64,000 bases of DNA from Tunicatimonas pelagia (GCF_030506325.1 NZ_CP120683.1:1426001-1490000); one strand, 5' to 3'; positions 8,461-18,611 are shown, counted from the stretch's first letter. The notes: a model not told the origin generated them from the letters alone. Program-made: numbers and translations.

Positions 8461-9225
8461 TTATACAATCCTAAAAGAGTTAGCCATTAATGCTTGTACC
8501 AGCGTAAATAACGCTAACAAACCGTACAAAACAGCTACCCAAATTGTAATGCTAGTGTTTTTAAGCCCATAAAAAGCAAGAAATGGTAACACTTGCAAAG
8601 CGTGCATACCAATAAAATGGGCAATGCGTAGGTCACCGTACGTATAGCTCCAATTAAGAAAGGGCAACCCCACACTACCATCAGAACCACCAATAGTGTG
8701 AGTGAGTTTCGATCCCATGACAAAACCTTCAAAGGAAAAAATCACAAAAATGATCATTCCTAGCCGAATAGCCCAGACGTAATACATCGGCAATTCAGAA
8801 AAATCTTCCCTAAAAAATAACACGCAAATGTAGGCAACATATAGTGTTACCAAGGTAGCGGCTATTGCCATTAAGGAAAATAATAAGGCGTATCCGGGAG
8901 TGCTGGTATTATAATGTGATAACTGCCCTCTACCAGCCTGAGTAGCAATGTAGGCTACCTCAAATCCTAACAGAATAATGACTGACCAACTGAATAAAGT
9001 AGGATTGAAATTTTTTAGGTAATAACAATACCACGCCATTGACCAAGAAAAGAAAGTAGTGGACAGCGCAAATTTTGCCGGCTTGTACCAAGCACTTACA
9101 TTGTAGACCTGGGTGTCAGTAATTTTAGAAAGCACTAAAAACAAAATGGACGCTATAAGATTTGCCAAACCAAAGTAATACAGTAGCTCATTTCGCGTAC
9201 GGATTTCTTGAACAACTTCTAGCAT
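8461..9225 (-). CDS. multi-pass membrane protein of unknown function
   Basis: A 254-aa integral membrane protein with about seven hydrophobic segments. Two His residues lie in one helix region (RIAHFIGMHALQVLP, in the last third), a pattern that could bind a metal or heme (inference). I start it at ATG 9225, not the upstream in-frame ATG at 9279, because 9225 lies 4 bp after the stop of the upstream lipoprotein gene and gives a normal N-terminus (MLEVVQEIRTRNEL). It forms an operon with the SRPBCC lipoprotein and probably the Crp-like regulator. Confidence 0.72.
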   Translation of the reverse strand: MLEVVQEIRTRNELLYYFGLANLIASILFLVLSKITDTQVYNVSAWYKPAKFALSTTFFSWSMAWYCYYLKNFNPTLFSWSVIILLGFEVAYIATQAGRGQLSHYNTSTPGYALLFSLMAIAATLVTLYVAYICVLFFREDFSELPMYYVWAIRLGMIIFVIFSFEGFVMGSKLTHTIGGSDGSVGLPFLNWSYTYGDLRIAHFIGMHALQVLPFLAFYGLKNTSITIWVAVLYGLLALFTLVQALMANSFRIV

Positions 9226-9229
9226 AACC

Positions 9230-9796
9230 TTAATTATTGTTTTCCGCTTTCTCCTTGATAGCAGCCAGCCATACATCATGTAACCGCCGTAGTTTTTTGG
9301 GCTGGAACGTCTTCTCGAAAAAAGTTAACCAGCCACGTTGAGATTCGCTAGTAATGAGCTGGCATCCAGTATCGGTTGGAACAATGAGCCAAGCATGGTA
9401 CCCCGTAATGCTCTTCTTTTCCGATTCCCAGCTTAGCCGATAGGGGGGAACAAATTCTCGGATAGATGATGTAAAGTTTAACCCCATCGTTTGCCAAGTA
9501 AAAATTGCACGCTCAGTCAGTATTCCGCTTGTAGTATTTTGCACGTTGACTTCACTTGCCCCTTCGTACCATTCCGGCCAGGCTTCAGCCTGAACTAGAA
9601 TATTCCACACAACGTCTGGCGAAGCTTCTATTTCAATTTCGTTATGTACAAAGAATTTAGCTTCAGTAGGCTTATAAGTCTTCGGCCAATTAATTTCCTC
9701 AGAATAAGGTAAGCTAGCCTCTACTGATTTCTCGAGTGAGTAGCAGGAAGATAAAAAACTAGCGATGATGAAGAAGAGCGATATTTTTCTTGCCAT
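9230..9796 (-). CDS. SRPBCC (START-like) domain lipoprotein
   Basis: A 188-aa lipoprotein: signal peptide with lipobox LSSC (Cys18), then a polyketide-cyclase/SRPBCC fold. The fold opens with IEIEASPDVVWNIL at about 54 and contains the WPEWYEGA turn, typical of helix-grip proteins that hold hydrophobic ligands. It is unusual in being exported and lipidated. It lies 62 bp after the Crp-like gene and 4 bp before the membrane protein gene. Ligand unknown. Confidence 0.75.
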   Translation of the reverse strand: MARKISLFFIIASFLSSCYSLEKSVEASLPYSEEINWPKTYKPTEAKFFVHNEIEIEASPDVVWNILVQAEAWPEWYEGASEVNVQNTTSGILTERAIFTWQTMGLNFTSSIREFVPPYRLSWESEKKSITGYHAWLIVPTDTGCQLITSESQRGWLTFFEKTFQPKKLRRLHDVWLAAIKEKAENNN

Positions 9797-9858
9797 AATT
9801 AATACTTAAACTACGGCAAAGTTATTTGTTAGTGCTCCTTCAAAACGATAACATTTGT

Positions 9859-10437
9859 TTATACTTTCTCCCGACCCTCTTTTTTTAACCGACTTAGGTG
9901 GATAGGAGTAATTTCCAAATATGAAGCAATCATGTGCTGGGGCACCCGATTATGGATATTTGGAAAAACCTCGGTGATAGTATCGTAGCGCTCTTTAGGT
10001 GTACGGGTATACTGATTCCTGATCCGATGGTCTTGATAAACAAAATAAAATTCAGCGATCAACCGGCCTAGTTTATCACCTTCTACTAAATTTTTATATC
10101 CCCACTCAACCGCAGATCGGGTTAGAATAACTACTTTAGTTTCTTCTAGTGCTTGTAAAGTATACATGGAAGGCTGTTGCTGAAGGAAGCAAGAATAATC
10201 GGCAATAAATTGATTTTCTAAAGCAAAATGAATTGTGTGTTCCGTACCCTGCTGGTCAGTAACTAGCACTCGAACAATTCCTTTATTAATAAAAAAAATT
10301 TCATTTGGAACTTGATTTGAATGGCTTAACGCCTCCTTTCTACCAAACTTTTTAGTAAAACACTGACTCAAAAACTCATGTATTTCAGCTTCTGAGATTT
10401 GTATCATTTGCCTAATTACTTGTTCTATTTGTCTCAT
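9859..10437 (-). CDS. Crp/Fnr family transcriptional regulator
   Basis: A 192-aa regulator with a cyclic-nucleotide-binding-type beta-barrel (about 20-115: FFINKGIVRVLVTDQQGTEH) and a C-terminal helix-turn-helix (MIASYLEITPIHLSRLKKEG). The acidic/arginine residues that contact cAMP are not obvious, so the effector is uncertain; Bacteroidota have many such single-copy Crp-like proteins. It heads a minus-strand run with the SRPBCC lipoprotein and a membrane protein, which it may control. A perfect palindrome TTGGCTAGCCAA lies about 100 bp upstream. Confidence 0.82.
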   Translation of the reverse strand: MRQIEQVIRQMIQISEAEIHEFLSQCFTKKFGRKEALSHSNQVPNEIFFINKGIVRVLVTDQQGTEHTIHFALENQFIADYSCFLQQQPSMYTLQALEETKVVILTRSAVEWGYKNLVEGDKLGRLIAEFYFVYQDHRIRNQYTRTPKERYDTITEVFPNIHNRVPQHMIASYLEITPIHLSRLKKEGREKV

Positions 10438-10533
10438 AGATTGTTTGATGCTTGGGATTTTCTATAAATGCTGTTTTTAACCCTCGCTACGAAAAAAGAA
10501 TGTTTTTTATACGTACAATTAGATTTGTCATGT

Positions 10534-10545
10534 TTGGCTAGCCAA
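10534..10545. promoter_or_regulatory. perfect 12-bp palindrome upstream of the Crp-like gene
   Basis: TTGGCTAGCCAA is a perfect two-fold symmetric site about 97 bp before the start of the Crp-like regulator. The symmetry would suit a dimeric HTH protein such as that regulator, but the sequence is not a known Crp/Fnr box, and a 12-bp palindrome can occur by chance. Confidence 0.25.
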
Positions 10546-10728
10546 TGGATACCGACAAACTAAATCGGCAAACTTGTTACTATCTATTTAGTAGTATCTA
10601 CTTTTTCCTAAGCAGAGTGTTATGAATTAGGTCTGCTTTACTCTGTTCTGCTAATAAAATAGCAAGTTGCAAGTCTATAAAAAAGTATCTCCATAACTAA
10701 TCTGGCTAAAAGCGTCCGTTAAATACCA

Positions 10729-10936
10729 TCCGACTAACTAGGAACGGTAGTTAGACCTACGGAATAATTTCCTGCTAACTGGGAGCTATATTGTAGCCCC
10801 TATGGAATGCTCCCTGCTAATAAGGAAGTACTTTGTAAGCCCGCTTTGCTATTCCCTACTAAAAGGGAAGAGCATTGCAACCCCTCTGAATGCCTCCCTA
10901 ACGAAGAGGAAGTACTTTGCAGCCCCGCTTTGCTCT
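10729..10936. repeat. five-unit tandem array, 42-bp period
   Basis: Units begin at 10729 (diverged, 40 bp), 10769, 10811, 10853 and 10895; the last four are exactly 42 bp. The consensus begins TCCCTgcTAA, has a GGAAG core, then CTTTGcAgCCC, and ends either GCTTTGCT (units 2 and 4) or TGGAATGC/TGAATGCC (units 1 and 3), so there is also an 84-bp alternation. Several units can form a hairpin, for example gggagc...gctccc in units 1-2 and aggga...tccct in units 3-4. Because 42 is a multiple of 3, both strands carry ORFs with 14-residue repeats; these are by-products, I think. The array lies in a 713-bp gap between the Crp-like gene and the helical protein gene; outside the array I see only the palindrome above and a -7 element near 11.1 kb. 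Confidence 0.8.
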
Positions 10937-11108
10937 TCCGATCAGTATAGTTATTTGGTTGCAATATTTTGGATAAGCACTTACGCAAGAATTGGCTTTA
11001 GTATAGGTCTATCTAAGTATTGTCAGGGTGTTTTTAATTTATTTGAGCTAAATATTACGCATAATAGGTTTAGCAGTAAAACCAAAAACACTTTTCTGTA
11101 GCTTATAC

Positions 11109-11116
11109 TATATTTG
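11109..11116 (+). promoter_or_regulatory. Bacteroidota -7 element (TATATTTG)
   Basis: A perfect TAnnTTTG lies 34 bp before ATG 11151, but no clear -33 TTTG is present at the right spacing. It supports a start at 11151 rather than the in-frame start at 11118, which would lie too near the expected transcription start. Confidence 0.4.
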
Positions 11117-11150
11117 AGTGTTATTGTGCGAATACACGAAATTATCAGGC

Positions 11151-11798
11151 ATGGTGAAGATTAAAGAGACATACTTTTTAAATCAGGTAGATGTAGCAGT
11201 AGACAATGCGCTAAACACCCCAGAAATTCTTGATCAACTAGCAATATACGGTTACGATAAAAAGAAGATCATGCAAGGTCGGACTATGCGATTGGCATTG
11301 GATGAACTAATGATGCAACAGGAAGATGCTCATTTGGCTGCTAAAGATGCCACCCGAATACTTAACGAAGCCCGCCAACAGGTAGATACCTTATTTAGTA
11401 CTCATTTATCTATTGCCCGAATTGCTTTTCGAGATGATCCTACTTTTTGGAATGCTTTAAAACTAGGGCAAGCCCGAGAGCGTAATTTGCCTGATTGGCT
11501 TACGCAGGTACAGCGTTTCTACACCCGCATTGCAGTAGTAGCCAAGCAAATGGAGAAATACAACGTCCCTCAGAAAGAACTAATAGAAACCCGTAAGCTA
11601 ATTGCCCAGATTGGTGGATTGCAGCGCCTACAAAAAAAGGCAAAAGGGCAAGCTCAAGTAGCTACTCAAGACAAAAATAACGCTATTAATGATCTGGAAC
11701 TCTGGATGCGTCGCTTTATGCGAATTGCTCGGGTAGCCCTAGATCAAAATCCTCAGCAACTAGAAATGCTCGGCGTAGTTGTGCAGTCAGCTAAATAG
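11151..11798 (+). CDS. uncharacterised helical protein with an internal duplication
   Basis: I do not recognise the family of this 215-aa, almost entirely helical, soluble protein. Two segments repeat: IARIAFRDDPTFWNALKLG at 88-106 and IARVALDQNPQQLEMLG at 192-208, each after a basic/aromatic helix. That suggests two copies of a four-helix-like module separated by a Lys/Gln-rich linker (about 140-180). There is no signal peptide or membrane segment. It is a single gene with its own putative promoter element. Confidence 0.7.
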   Translation: MVKIKETYFLNQVDVAVDNALNTPEILDQLAIYGYDKKKIMQGRTMRLALDELMMQQEDAHLAAKDATRILNEARQQVDTLFSTHLSIARIAFRDDPTFWNALKLGQARERNLPDWLTQVQRFYTRIAVVAKQMEKYNVPQKELIETRKLIAQIGGLQRLQKKAKGQAQVATQDKNNAINDLELWMRRFMRIARVALDQNPQQLEMLGVVVQSAK

Positions 11799-11902
11799 TA
11801 TTAATAGCCCGTCGTAAATAGTTAGCAACAGAAGTCTATTCTGCTTGTGGTCTTTACTAAGTTGTTTACTACAGTATTCTTACTTACTTTTCGGTTTGAA
11901 CT

Positions 11903-11943
11903 ACTGCTAACAGTAGTATTTACTAGATACTACCGCTAGCAGT
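11903..11943. repeat. intergenic hairpin before the GMC oxidoreductase gene
   Basis: Arms 11903-11918 and 11928-11943 match at 14 of 16 positions (actgctaacagtagta and its complement) with a 9-nt loop. There is no T-tract. It lies 45 bp upstream of the GMC gene and may be regulatory or another member of the word-palindrome class. Confidence 0.5.
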
Positions 11944-11987
11944 ATTAGGTAAATCATTTACATCTACTGCACATTTCTCCCTACCCT

Positions 11988-13703
11988 ATGGCTAATCTTA
12001 ACATTACGGCTCAAGATCAAAACACCTACGATGCAATTGTGATTGGCTCTGGCATTAGCGGGGGCTGGGCGGCTAAAGAACTCTGTGATAAAGGGCTGAA
12101 AACCCTAGTACTAGAACGGGGAAGGGAAGTAAAACACATACAGGACTATCCCACCACTACCAAACGCCCCTGGGAAATGCCCTACCGGGGACGAATGCCC
12201 GAATCAGCCGAAGAAGCTAATCCTATCGTTAACCGTTGCTACGCATACGATCAGTACACCAAACACTTCTTTGTAGAAGACGATAAGCACCCCTACGTAC
12301 AAGAAAAGCCCTTCGATTGGATTCGGGGCTACCAAACTGGGGGGAAATCCCTGATTTGGGCTAGACAAACCCAACGCTGGAGCGACTACGAGTTTGAGGC
12401 ACCCGCCCGCGACGGCTTTGCGGTGGACTGGCCGATTCGGCATAAAGATTTAGCTCCCTGGTATTCCCACGTAGAAAAGTTCGTCGGTATCAGCGGCAAT
12501 CGCGATGGTATCAAAAACCTGCCCGATAGTGAGGTGTTGCCCCCCTTTGAGCTGAATTGCCTGGAGAAACATATTCAGCAGAAGGTCAAGGAGAGCTATG
12601 ATGACCGTCAGGTGATTATTGGCCGTTGCGCCCACCTAACCGAACCGCAGGAGATACACTTACAACAAGGACGAGGGCAGTGCCAAGCCCGGCACTACTG
12701 CTACCGGGGTTGTCCCTACGGAGGCTACTTTAGTTCCAACTCCTCTACCCTGCCCTGGGCGGCTAAAACGGGCAATATGACTCTGCGCCCCCACTCGGTA
12801 GCACACTCTATCATATATGATGAACAGGACGGTCGGGCAACAGGCGTGCGGGTGATTGATGCCGAGACTAACGAAAGTATTGAGTACTTTGCCCGTATTA
12901 TCTTTGTTAATGCGGCGGCTCTGAATACCAACTTATTACTACTCAACTCTACCTCATCCCGGTTTCCTAACGGCTTAGGTAACGATAATGATTTGTTGGG
13001 TCGCTACGTGGCTTTCCACAATTATCGGGGTAGTATGTTGGCCTCGTTTGATGGTTTTGAGGATCAGTATTACTACGGTCGGCGCCCCACTACGGCGTTT
13101 ATGCCTTCATTCCGCAATGTATTCCGGCAGGAGACAGATTTTCTACGCGGATACATGGTGGCGTTTAGTGCTTCCCGCCAGAGTTGGCAGCGTGGTATGC
13201 TTCAGGAAGGCTTTGGTACAGATTGGAAAGAAGGACTAAGTGAACCGGGCCCCTGGCAAGTATACATGATGATGCAAGGCGAAACTGTGCCCCAGTACGA
13301 AAACCATGTTCGCCTCAGCGACACGGAAAAAGATGCCTGGGGCATTCCGCAACTGGTCGTTTCCGTTGATTATACCGAAAATGATGAGGCAGTACTAAAA
13401 GATTTCCTAGAACAAGGTAGTGAAATATTAGAAAAATCGGGCTGTACTGATATTCGCACGATGGATAGTGGACAAGCCCCCGGCCTAGACATCCACGAAA
13501 TGGGCGGAGTACGCATGGGGCATGACCCCAAAACCTCGCTGCTCAACAAGTGGAACCAGTTACATGTCTGTAAGAATGTATTTGTTACCGATGGAGCCTG
13601 TATGACCTCGGTCGGCAATCAAAATCCTTCCCTTACCTTCATGGCGTTGACTGTCCGAGCCGTAGACCACGCAACCAAAGAGATAAATCGGCAGAATTTG
13701 TAA
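11988..13703 (+). CDS. GMC family FAD oxidoreductase
   Basis: FAD-dependent oxidoreductase of the glucose-methanol-choline family (571 aa). The Rossmann motif GSGISG is at 20-25 and ends in LVLERG, the second GMC region and the Cys-rich stretch CQARHYCYRGCPYGG come mid-protein, and the C-terminal NQNPSLTFMAL segment carries the substrate/FAD domain. It resembles gluconate/sugar dehydrogenase large subunits, which usually pair with a small (subunit 3) gene and a cytochrome c; neither is adjacent here. There is no Tat signal at the N-terminus. The substrate is probably a sugar or polyol (family inference). Confidence 0.88.
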   Translation: MANLNITAQDQNTYDAIVIGSGISGGWAAKELCDKGLKTLVLERGREVKHIQDYPTTTKRPWEMPYRGRMPESAEEANPIVNRCYAYDQYTKHFFVEDDKHPYVQEKPFDWIRGYQTGGKSLIWARQTQRWSDYEFEAPARDGFAVDWPIRHKDLAPWYSHVEKFVGISGNRDGIKNLPDSEVLPPFELNCLEKHIQQKVKESYDDRQVIIGRCAHLTEPQEIHLQQGRGQCQARHYCYRGCPYGGYFSSNSSTLPWAAKTGNMTLRPHSVAHSIIYDEQDGRATGVRVIDAETNESIEYFARIIFVNAAALNTNLLLLNSTSSRFPNGLGNDNDLLGRYVAFHNYRGSMLASFDGFEDQYYYGRRPTTAFMPSFRNVFRQETDFLRGYMVAFSASRQSWQRGMLQEGFGTDWKEGLSEPGPWQVYMMMQGETVPQYENHVRLSDTEKDAWGIPQLVVSVDYTENDEAVLKDFLEQGSEILEKSGCTDIRTMDSGQAPGLDIHEMGGVRMGHDPKTSLLNKWNQLHVCKNVFVTDGACMTSVGNQNPSLTFMALTVRAVDHATKEINRQNL

Positions 13704-13831
13704 TTAACCGTTCGCTTTCGAACACTTTTGCTCGCTTGCGAACAATAGGCTACTCGCAAATCACTGTTGGAAGCCTTGCAGAGGACTTTTTTGCCTTGGC
13801 ACAGCAATTGAACTTGCTTTGATACAAACTT

Positions 13832-14635
13832 ATGTTACTCAAACTCTTTCGTGCTATGCGACTACTTTGCTTACCTATTATTTTATTTGCTCTTTCTGCT
13901 TTAGCTACCGCTGGAATTGCCCAGCAGCGCGTTGATGCCGATGAGGTTATCCGTCAAATTAATGAAGGGCAAACCGTCACTTATCAAGATGTAGAAATCT
14001 CCGGCGATCTGGACTTAACTAACTTGGATACTCGCGAACGTACTGAGTCGTCGGAAGGATGGTTTGGCTTCGGCAACAATGATACTTACGAAAGTGTAGT
14101 AGAGGCATCTATTAGCTTTATCAATTGCACTTTTTTGGGCGATGTAATCGCGTATTACCACGACGATCGGGAAGAAGATACATTCATCGCCCACTTTGAA
14201 GGTGACGTGGTGTTCCGCAAATGCACCTTTCGCGAAGGTAGTGAGTTCAAATACTCTGAATTCGCCGGTGAATCTGACTTCTCTGGTTCCGTTTTCGAGG
14301 AAGAAGCTAATTTTAAGTACGCCGAGTTTTCTGAGGCTCCTTCTTTCGCCCAATCGGTATTTAGTGATGAAGCTAACTTTAAGTACGCCGAATTTCCCGA
14401 AGAAACTAACTTTACAGCAGTAGTTTTTGATGATGAAGCTGATTTTAAGTATGCTGAATTTCCTCGTGGTGCTTCTTTTAAGGAAGCCGTTTTTAACAAT
14501 CTAGCCAATTTTAAATACGCCAAGTTCCGCACCCCACTCAATATGCAAAATGTATCGTTCAACGGCGACGAAGACTTTAAGTATACCAAAGTAGATGGGC
14601 GTAGTTTTACGTCTTATCTGCTCAATAATCGCTAA
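13832..14635 (+). CDS. exported pentapeptide-like beta-helix protein with a 22-residue repeat
   Basis: A 267-aa protein with a signal peptide (hydrophobic core about 11-27, cleavage near AQQ). The C-terminal half holds six FKY(A/S/T)(E/K) motifs starting at residues 139, 161, 183, 205, 227 and 249: an exact 22-residue spacing. Between them lie SxFxxxVF segments, giving the alternating F/A-centred pattern of a pentapeptide-type quadrilateral beta-helix. The acidic surface (many E/D) is notable. A second start at Met9 is possible. Function unknown; a structural or protein-binding role is likely. It ends before a bidirectional terminator. Confidence 0.72.
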   Translation: MLLKLFRAMRLLCLPIILFALSALATAGIAQQRVDADEVIRQINEGQTVTYQDVEISGDLDLTNLDTRERTESSEGWFGFGNNDTYESVVEASISFINCTFLGDVIAYYHDDREEDTFIAHFEGDVVFRKCTFREGSEFKYSEFAGESDFSGSVFEEEANFKYAEFSEAPSFAQSVFSDEANFKYAEFPEETNFTAVVFDDEADFKYAEFPRGASFKEAVFNNLANFKYAKFRTPLNMQNVSFNGDEDFKYTKVDGRSFTSYLLNNR

Positions 14636-14664
14636 CCTTATCCCGAAACAACATTTACCCTCAC

Positions 14665-14697
14665 AAAAAGCGTAGTCGTATTGGCTACGCTTTTTTA
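14665..14697 (+). terminator. Rho-independent terminator
   Basis: Stem aaaaagcgtag (14665-14675)/ctacgcttttt (14685-14695) with loop tcgtattgg and a following T-run, 30 bp after the beta-helix protein gene. A/T flanks on both sides would let it work in both directions. Confidence 0.85.
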
Positions 14698-14883
14698 TTG
14701 GGCTACAAATCCATCTTTGATAATAGTACTTTACCAATTCTATCCGTCGTAGCTCCGGCTATGCCGCCAAAAATTGGTGCACCCCATAGCCAAATCCCGG
14801 ATTTCTGCCCCCAAAAATAAAATCCAAAAGTACTCTCAGTTCGCACCAATTAATTTATACTTTGCATCAAAGTCTGAATAATT

Positions 14884-15477
14884 ATGAATGAGATTAACCG
14901 GGTATGCGTGTACTGCGCTTCCAGTGCAAAAATTGACCAAAAATACTTTGATGCTACCGAACGATTGGGTAAACAGCTAGTGACAAACCAAATAGAGGTT
15001 GTCTACGGCGGGGGCGCGGTAGGACTAATGGGAAAACTGGCCGATACGGTGCTAGAACACGACGGTGAAGTAATTGGCATTATGCCGCAATTTATGCGTA
15101 ATGTGGAGCTGCATCATAAAAAAGTATCCCGCTTTCACTTTGTAGCCGATATGCACGAACGCAAAAAACGCTTTCTGGACGGAGTAGATGGACTGATTGC
15201 CCTACCCGGCGGGTGCGGTACCCTGGAAGAACTGATGGAAGTTCTAACCTTGAAGCGATTGGGTATCTTGACTCAGCCAATCGTGATTCTTAATACTGAC
15301 GGCTTTTACGACCCGCTGGAAACGATGCTGGAACGCTGCATTGACGAAAACTTTATGGCGCAGGAACACCGCAATATGTGGACTTTCGTTCGTGAACCAG
15401 AAGAGATACTGAATGCTTTACGCGAAGCCCCGCCTTGGAGTAAAGATGCTATCCAGTTCGCTACTTTCAAGGAATAG
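14884..15477 (+). CDS. LOG family nucleotide phosphoribohydrolase
   Basis: A 197-aa LOG (lysine decarboxylase-like) protein; characterised members release bases from nucleoside monophosphates, including cytokinin ribotides. The signature PGGCGTLEE is at 108-116 and the conserved R94-K95 (HERKKRF) precede it. The length is normal for the TIGR00730-type family. It is a single-gene unit; annotation as a lysine decarboxylase would be wrong. The physiological substrate in this organism is unknown. Confidence 0.9.
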   Translation: MNEINRVCVYCASSAKIDQKYFDATERLGKQLVTNQIEVVYGGGAVGLMGKLADTVLEHDGEVIGIMPQFMRNVELHHKKVSRFHFVADMHERKKRFLDGVDGLIALPGGCGTLEELMEVLTLKRLGILTQPIVILNTDGFYDPLETMLERCIDENFMAQEHRNMWTFVREPEEILNALREAPPWSKDAIQFATFKE

Positions 15478-15593
15478 TTTTTTATTTGAAATTCCTCGTT
15501 GATTTCTAAGAAGTCAGTAAGTTAGTTCTCCAACTACCTGTTAAACACCTGGTAAACTTGACAGTTGGTTGCTGCAAAACCATTGCAGTAATT

Positions 15594-16028
15594 ATGAACA
15601 AGTTTATTCAGAATTTTAAGGAGTTTGCGGTAAAGGGTAACGTCGTTGACCTAGCCGTTGGTATCATCATCGGAGCCGCATTTAACAAGATTGTATCCAC
15701 CCTAGTAGAGAAGGTGATTATGCCTCCGTTTGGGTTGCTGTTTGGCAATGCTCATTTTAATCAATATGAGTGGATACTTCGCCCGCGTGAATTGAATCCG
15801 AACGGAGATGTAATTCAAGAACAGGTAGCTATTGGCTACGGAGCCTTAGTGCAGGTCACCTTCGATTTTCTGATTATAGCTTTATCTATTTTCGTCGTGA
15901 TTCGTCTTATCAATTCTCTAAAGCGCAAAGCTGAAGATGAGAACGAAAAAAGCGTACCAACCCCCAAAGACATTCAACTATTAGCTGAGATCCGTGATTT
16001 AATGAAAAAACAAGCTGCCGTTGAGTAG
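15594..16028 (+). CDS. mscL: large-conductance mechanosensitive channel MscL
   Basis: A 144-aa channel subunit that opens under membrane tension to release solutes on osmotic downshock. The N-terminal amphipathic helix and TM1 (FKEFAVKGNVVDLAVGIIIG) and TM2 (TFDFLIIALSIFVVIRLIN) are diagnostic, followed by the charged C-terminal helical bundle. The frame is open to an ATG at 15558, but family members start with the MNKFIQNF residues at 15594. Transcribed convergently with pgi. Confidence 0.95.
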   Translation: MNKFIQNFKEFAVKGNVVDLAVGIIIGAAFNKIVSTLVEKVIMPPFGLLFGNAHFNQYEWILRPRELNPNGDVIQEQVAIGYGALVQVTFDFLIIALSIFVVIRLINSLKRKAEDENEKSVPTPKDIQLLAEIRDLMKKQAAVE

Positions 16029-16048
16029 AAGATTATTCTAACCCGATA

Positions 16049-17722
<1,674 letters not shown>

Positions 17723-17751
17723 CTACTAAAATTGCGAATATAAAAAAACGA

Positions 17752-18108
17752 ATGACGAAAACTTCTCAACAGCAAACCGGACAACGGGGTGAAGACATCG
17801 CACTTAATTATCTAAACCAGCAAGGCTTTACTTTAGTTAAGCGAAATTTTCGCTACCGCCGAGCTGAGGTTGATTTGATCGTGCAAAAAGATAAATTACT
17901 GGTATTCGTAGAAGTAAAAACCCGCCACGATACCAGCTTTGGCTTTCCCGAAACATTTGTCAAACCCGAACAAACTGAGTTGATCGTCGCTGCGGCTGAC
18001 CACTATGTTCAAGAGAATAATTGGGAAGGAATGATTCGCTTTGATATTGTAGCAATTACTTTACTGCCTGACTTAGAGATCGAGCACTTTGAGGATGCTT
18101 TTTACTAA
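17752..18108 (+). CDS. yraN: YraN family (UPF0102) PD-(D/E)XK-like protein
   Basis: A small (118 aa) predicted nuclease-fold protein of the YraN/UPF0102 family, often near replication or cell-envelope genes and linked to recombination or DNA processing. The nuclease-like residues are intact: E39 and D41 (RAEVDLIV) and E54-x-K56 (FVEVKTR), with the preceding GEDIALNYL helix. Its exact role remains unproven. It is the gene immediately before the GxxExxY element. Confidence 0.88.
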   Translation: MTKTSQQQTGQRGEDIALNYLNQQGFTLVKRNFRYRRAEVDLIVQKDKLLVFVEVKTRHDTSFGFPETFVKPEQTELIVAAADHYVQENNWEGMIRFDIVAITLLPDLEIEHFEDAFY

Positions 18109-18118
18109 CATATAGATA

Positions 18119-18185
18119 CAGTAGGGCCCATAGGATGTAATTATTAGGGTAAAAGAGATAACCATGTAGGCACACAGGGCATAGT
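18119..18185. repeat. left inverted-repeat arm flanking the GxxExxY gene
   Basis: The segment at 18155-18185 (gagataacca...taggcaca...catag) matches, inverted, 18612-18648 on the other side of the GxxExxY gene; identical blocks are gagataacca, taggcaca and catag. A second partial copy of the word (cagtagggcccatag, 18119-18133) matches the continuation cagtaggacacatag of the right arm. The arms enclose exactly one gene. Confidence 0.7.
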
Positions 18186-18203
18186 AGTTGGGCTGATGAT
18201 TGA

Positions 18204-18611
18204 ATGACAAAAGCTGAACTTAAGGAGCATACGTATAACATTCTTAGTGTAGCGATTGAGGTGCATAAACAGTTAGGTCCTGGCTTATTGGAAAGTGTTT
18301 ATCACCGTTGCATGGAACAGGAAATGATACTTCGCCGCTATCCGTTTCAGAGTGAATTAATTGTTCCGGTTACTTATAAGGGGTTGGATTTACATACCGG
18401 GTTACGCTGTGACTTTCTGTTTGCTGACTGTATTGTGATTGAACTGAAATCTGTACAAGCTATGGCTCCCGTTTTCGGTGCTCAGTTGATGACCTACATG
18501 AAACTCTTACAAGTACCCAAAGGCATTTTAATCAACTTCAATGTCACCAATATTTTCAAAGAAGGCCAAAAAACTTTCGTAAACGACCTATTTCGCGATT
18601 TGCCCAACTAA
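18204..18611 (+). CDS. GxxExxY protein (PD-(D/E)XK_3-type)
   Basis: A 135-aa GxxExxY family protein. The name motif is Gly27-LL-Glu30-SV-Tyr33, and the PD-(D/E)XK residues are Asp70 (LRCDFLF) and Glu80-Leu-Lys82 (IELKS), so a nuclease fold with a complete active site is plausible. Members are common in environmental Bacteroidota and their role is not established. It is bracketed by imperfect inverted repeats (18155-18185 and 18612-18648), with start and stop within about 20 bp of the arms, as if gene and arms form one unit. There is no transposase motif. Confidence 0.9.
   Translation: MTKAELKEHTYNILSVAIEVHKQLGPGLLESVYHRCMEQEMILRRYPFQSELIVPVTYKGLDLHTGLRCDFLFADCIVIELKSVQAMAPVFGAQLMTYMKLLQVPKGILINFNVTNIFKEGQKTFVNDLFRDLPN

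Noticed and set aside
10729-10936. CRISPR array
   Set aside because: The 42-bp units are contiguous with no unique spacers, and no cas genes are nearby.
10800-11101. Two ORFs across the 42-bp array (plus strand 10802-11101, minus strand 10800-10988)
   Set aside because: Their 14-residue repeats follow directly from the DNA repeat; no start signal or family support.
13704-13831. Word palindrome between the GMC and beta-helix genes
   Set aside because: GTTCGC/GCGAAC words recur but I could not align convincing arms.
14015-14589. Long minus-strand ORFs opposite the beta-helix protein
   Set aside because: They mirror the 66-bp coding repeat; low-complexity Ser/Leu/Lys-rich translation without family features.
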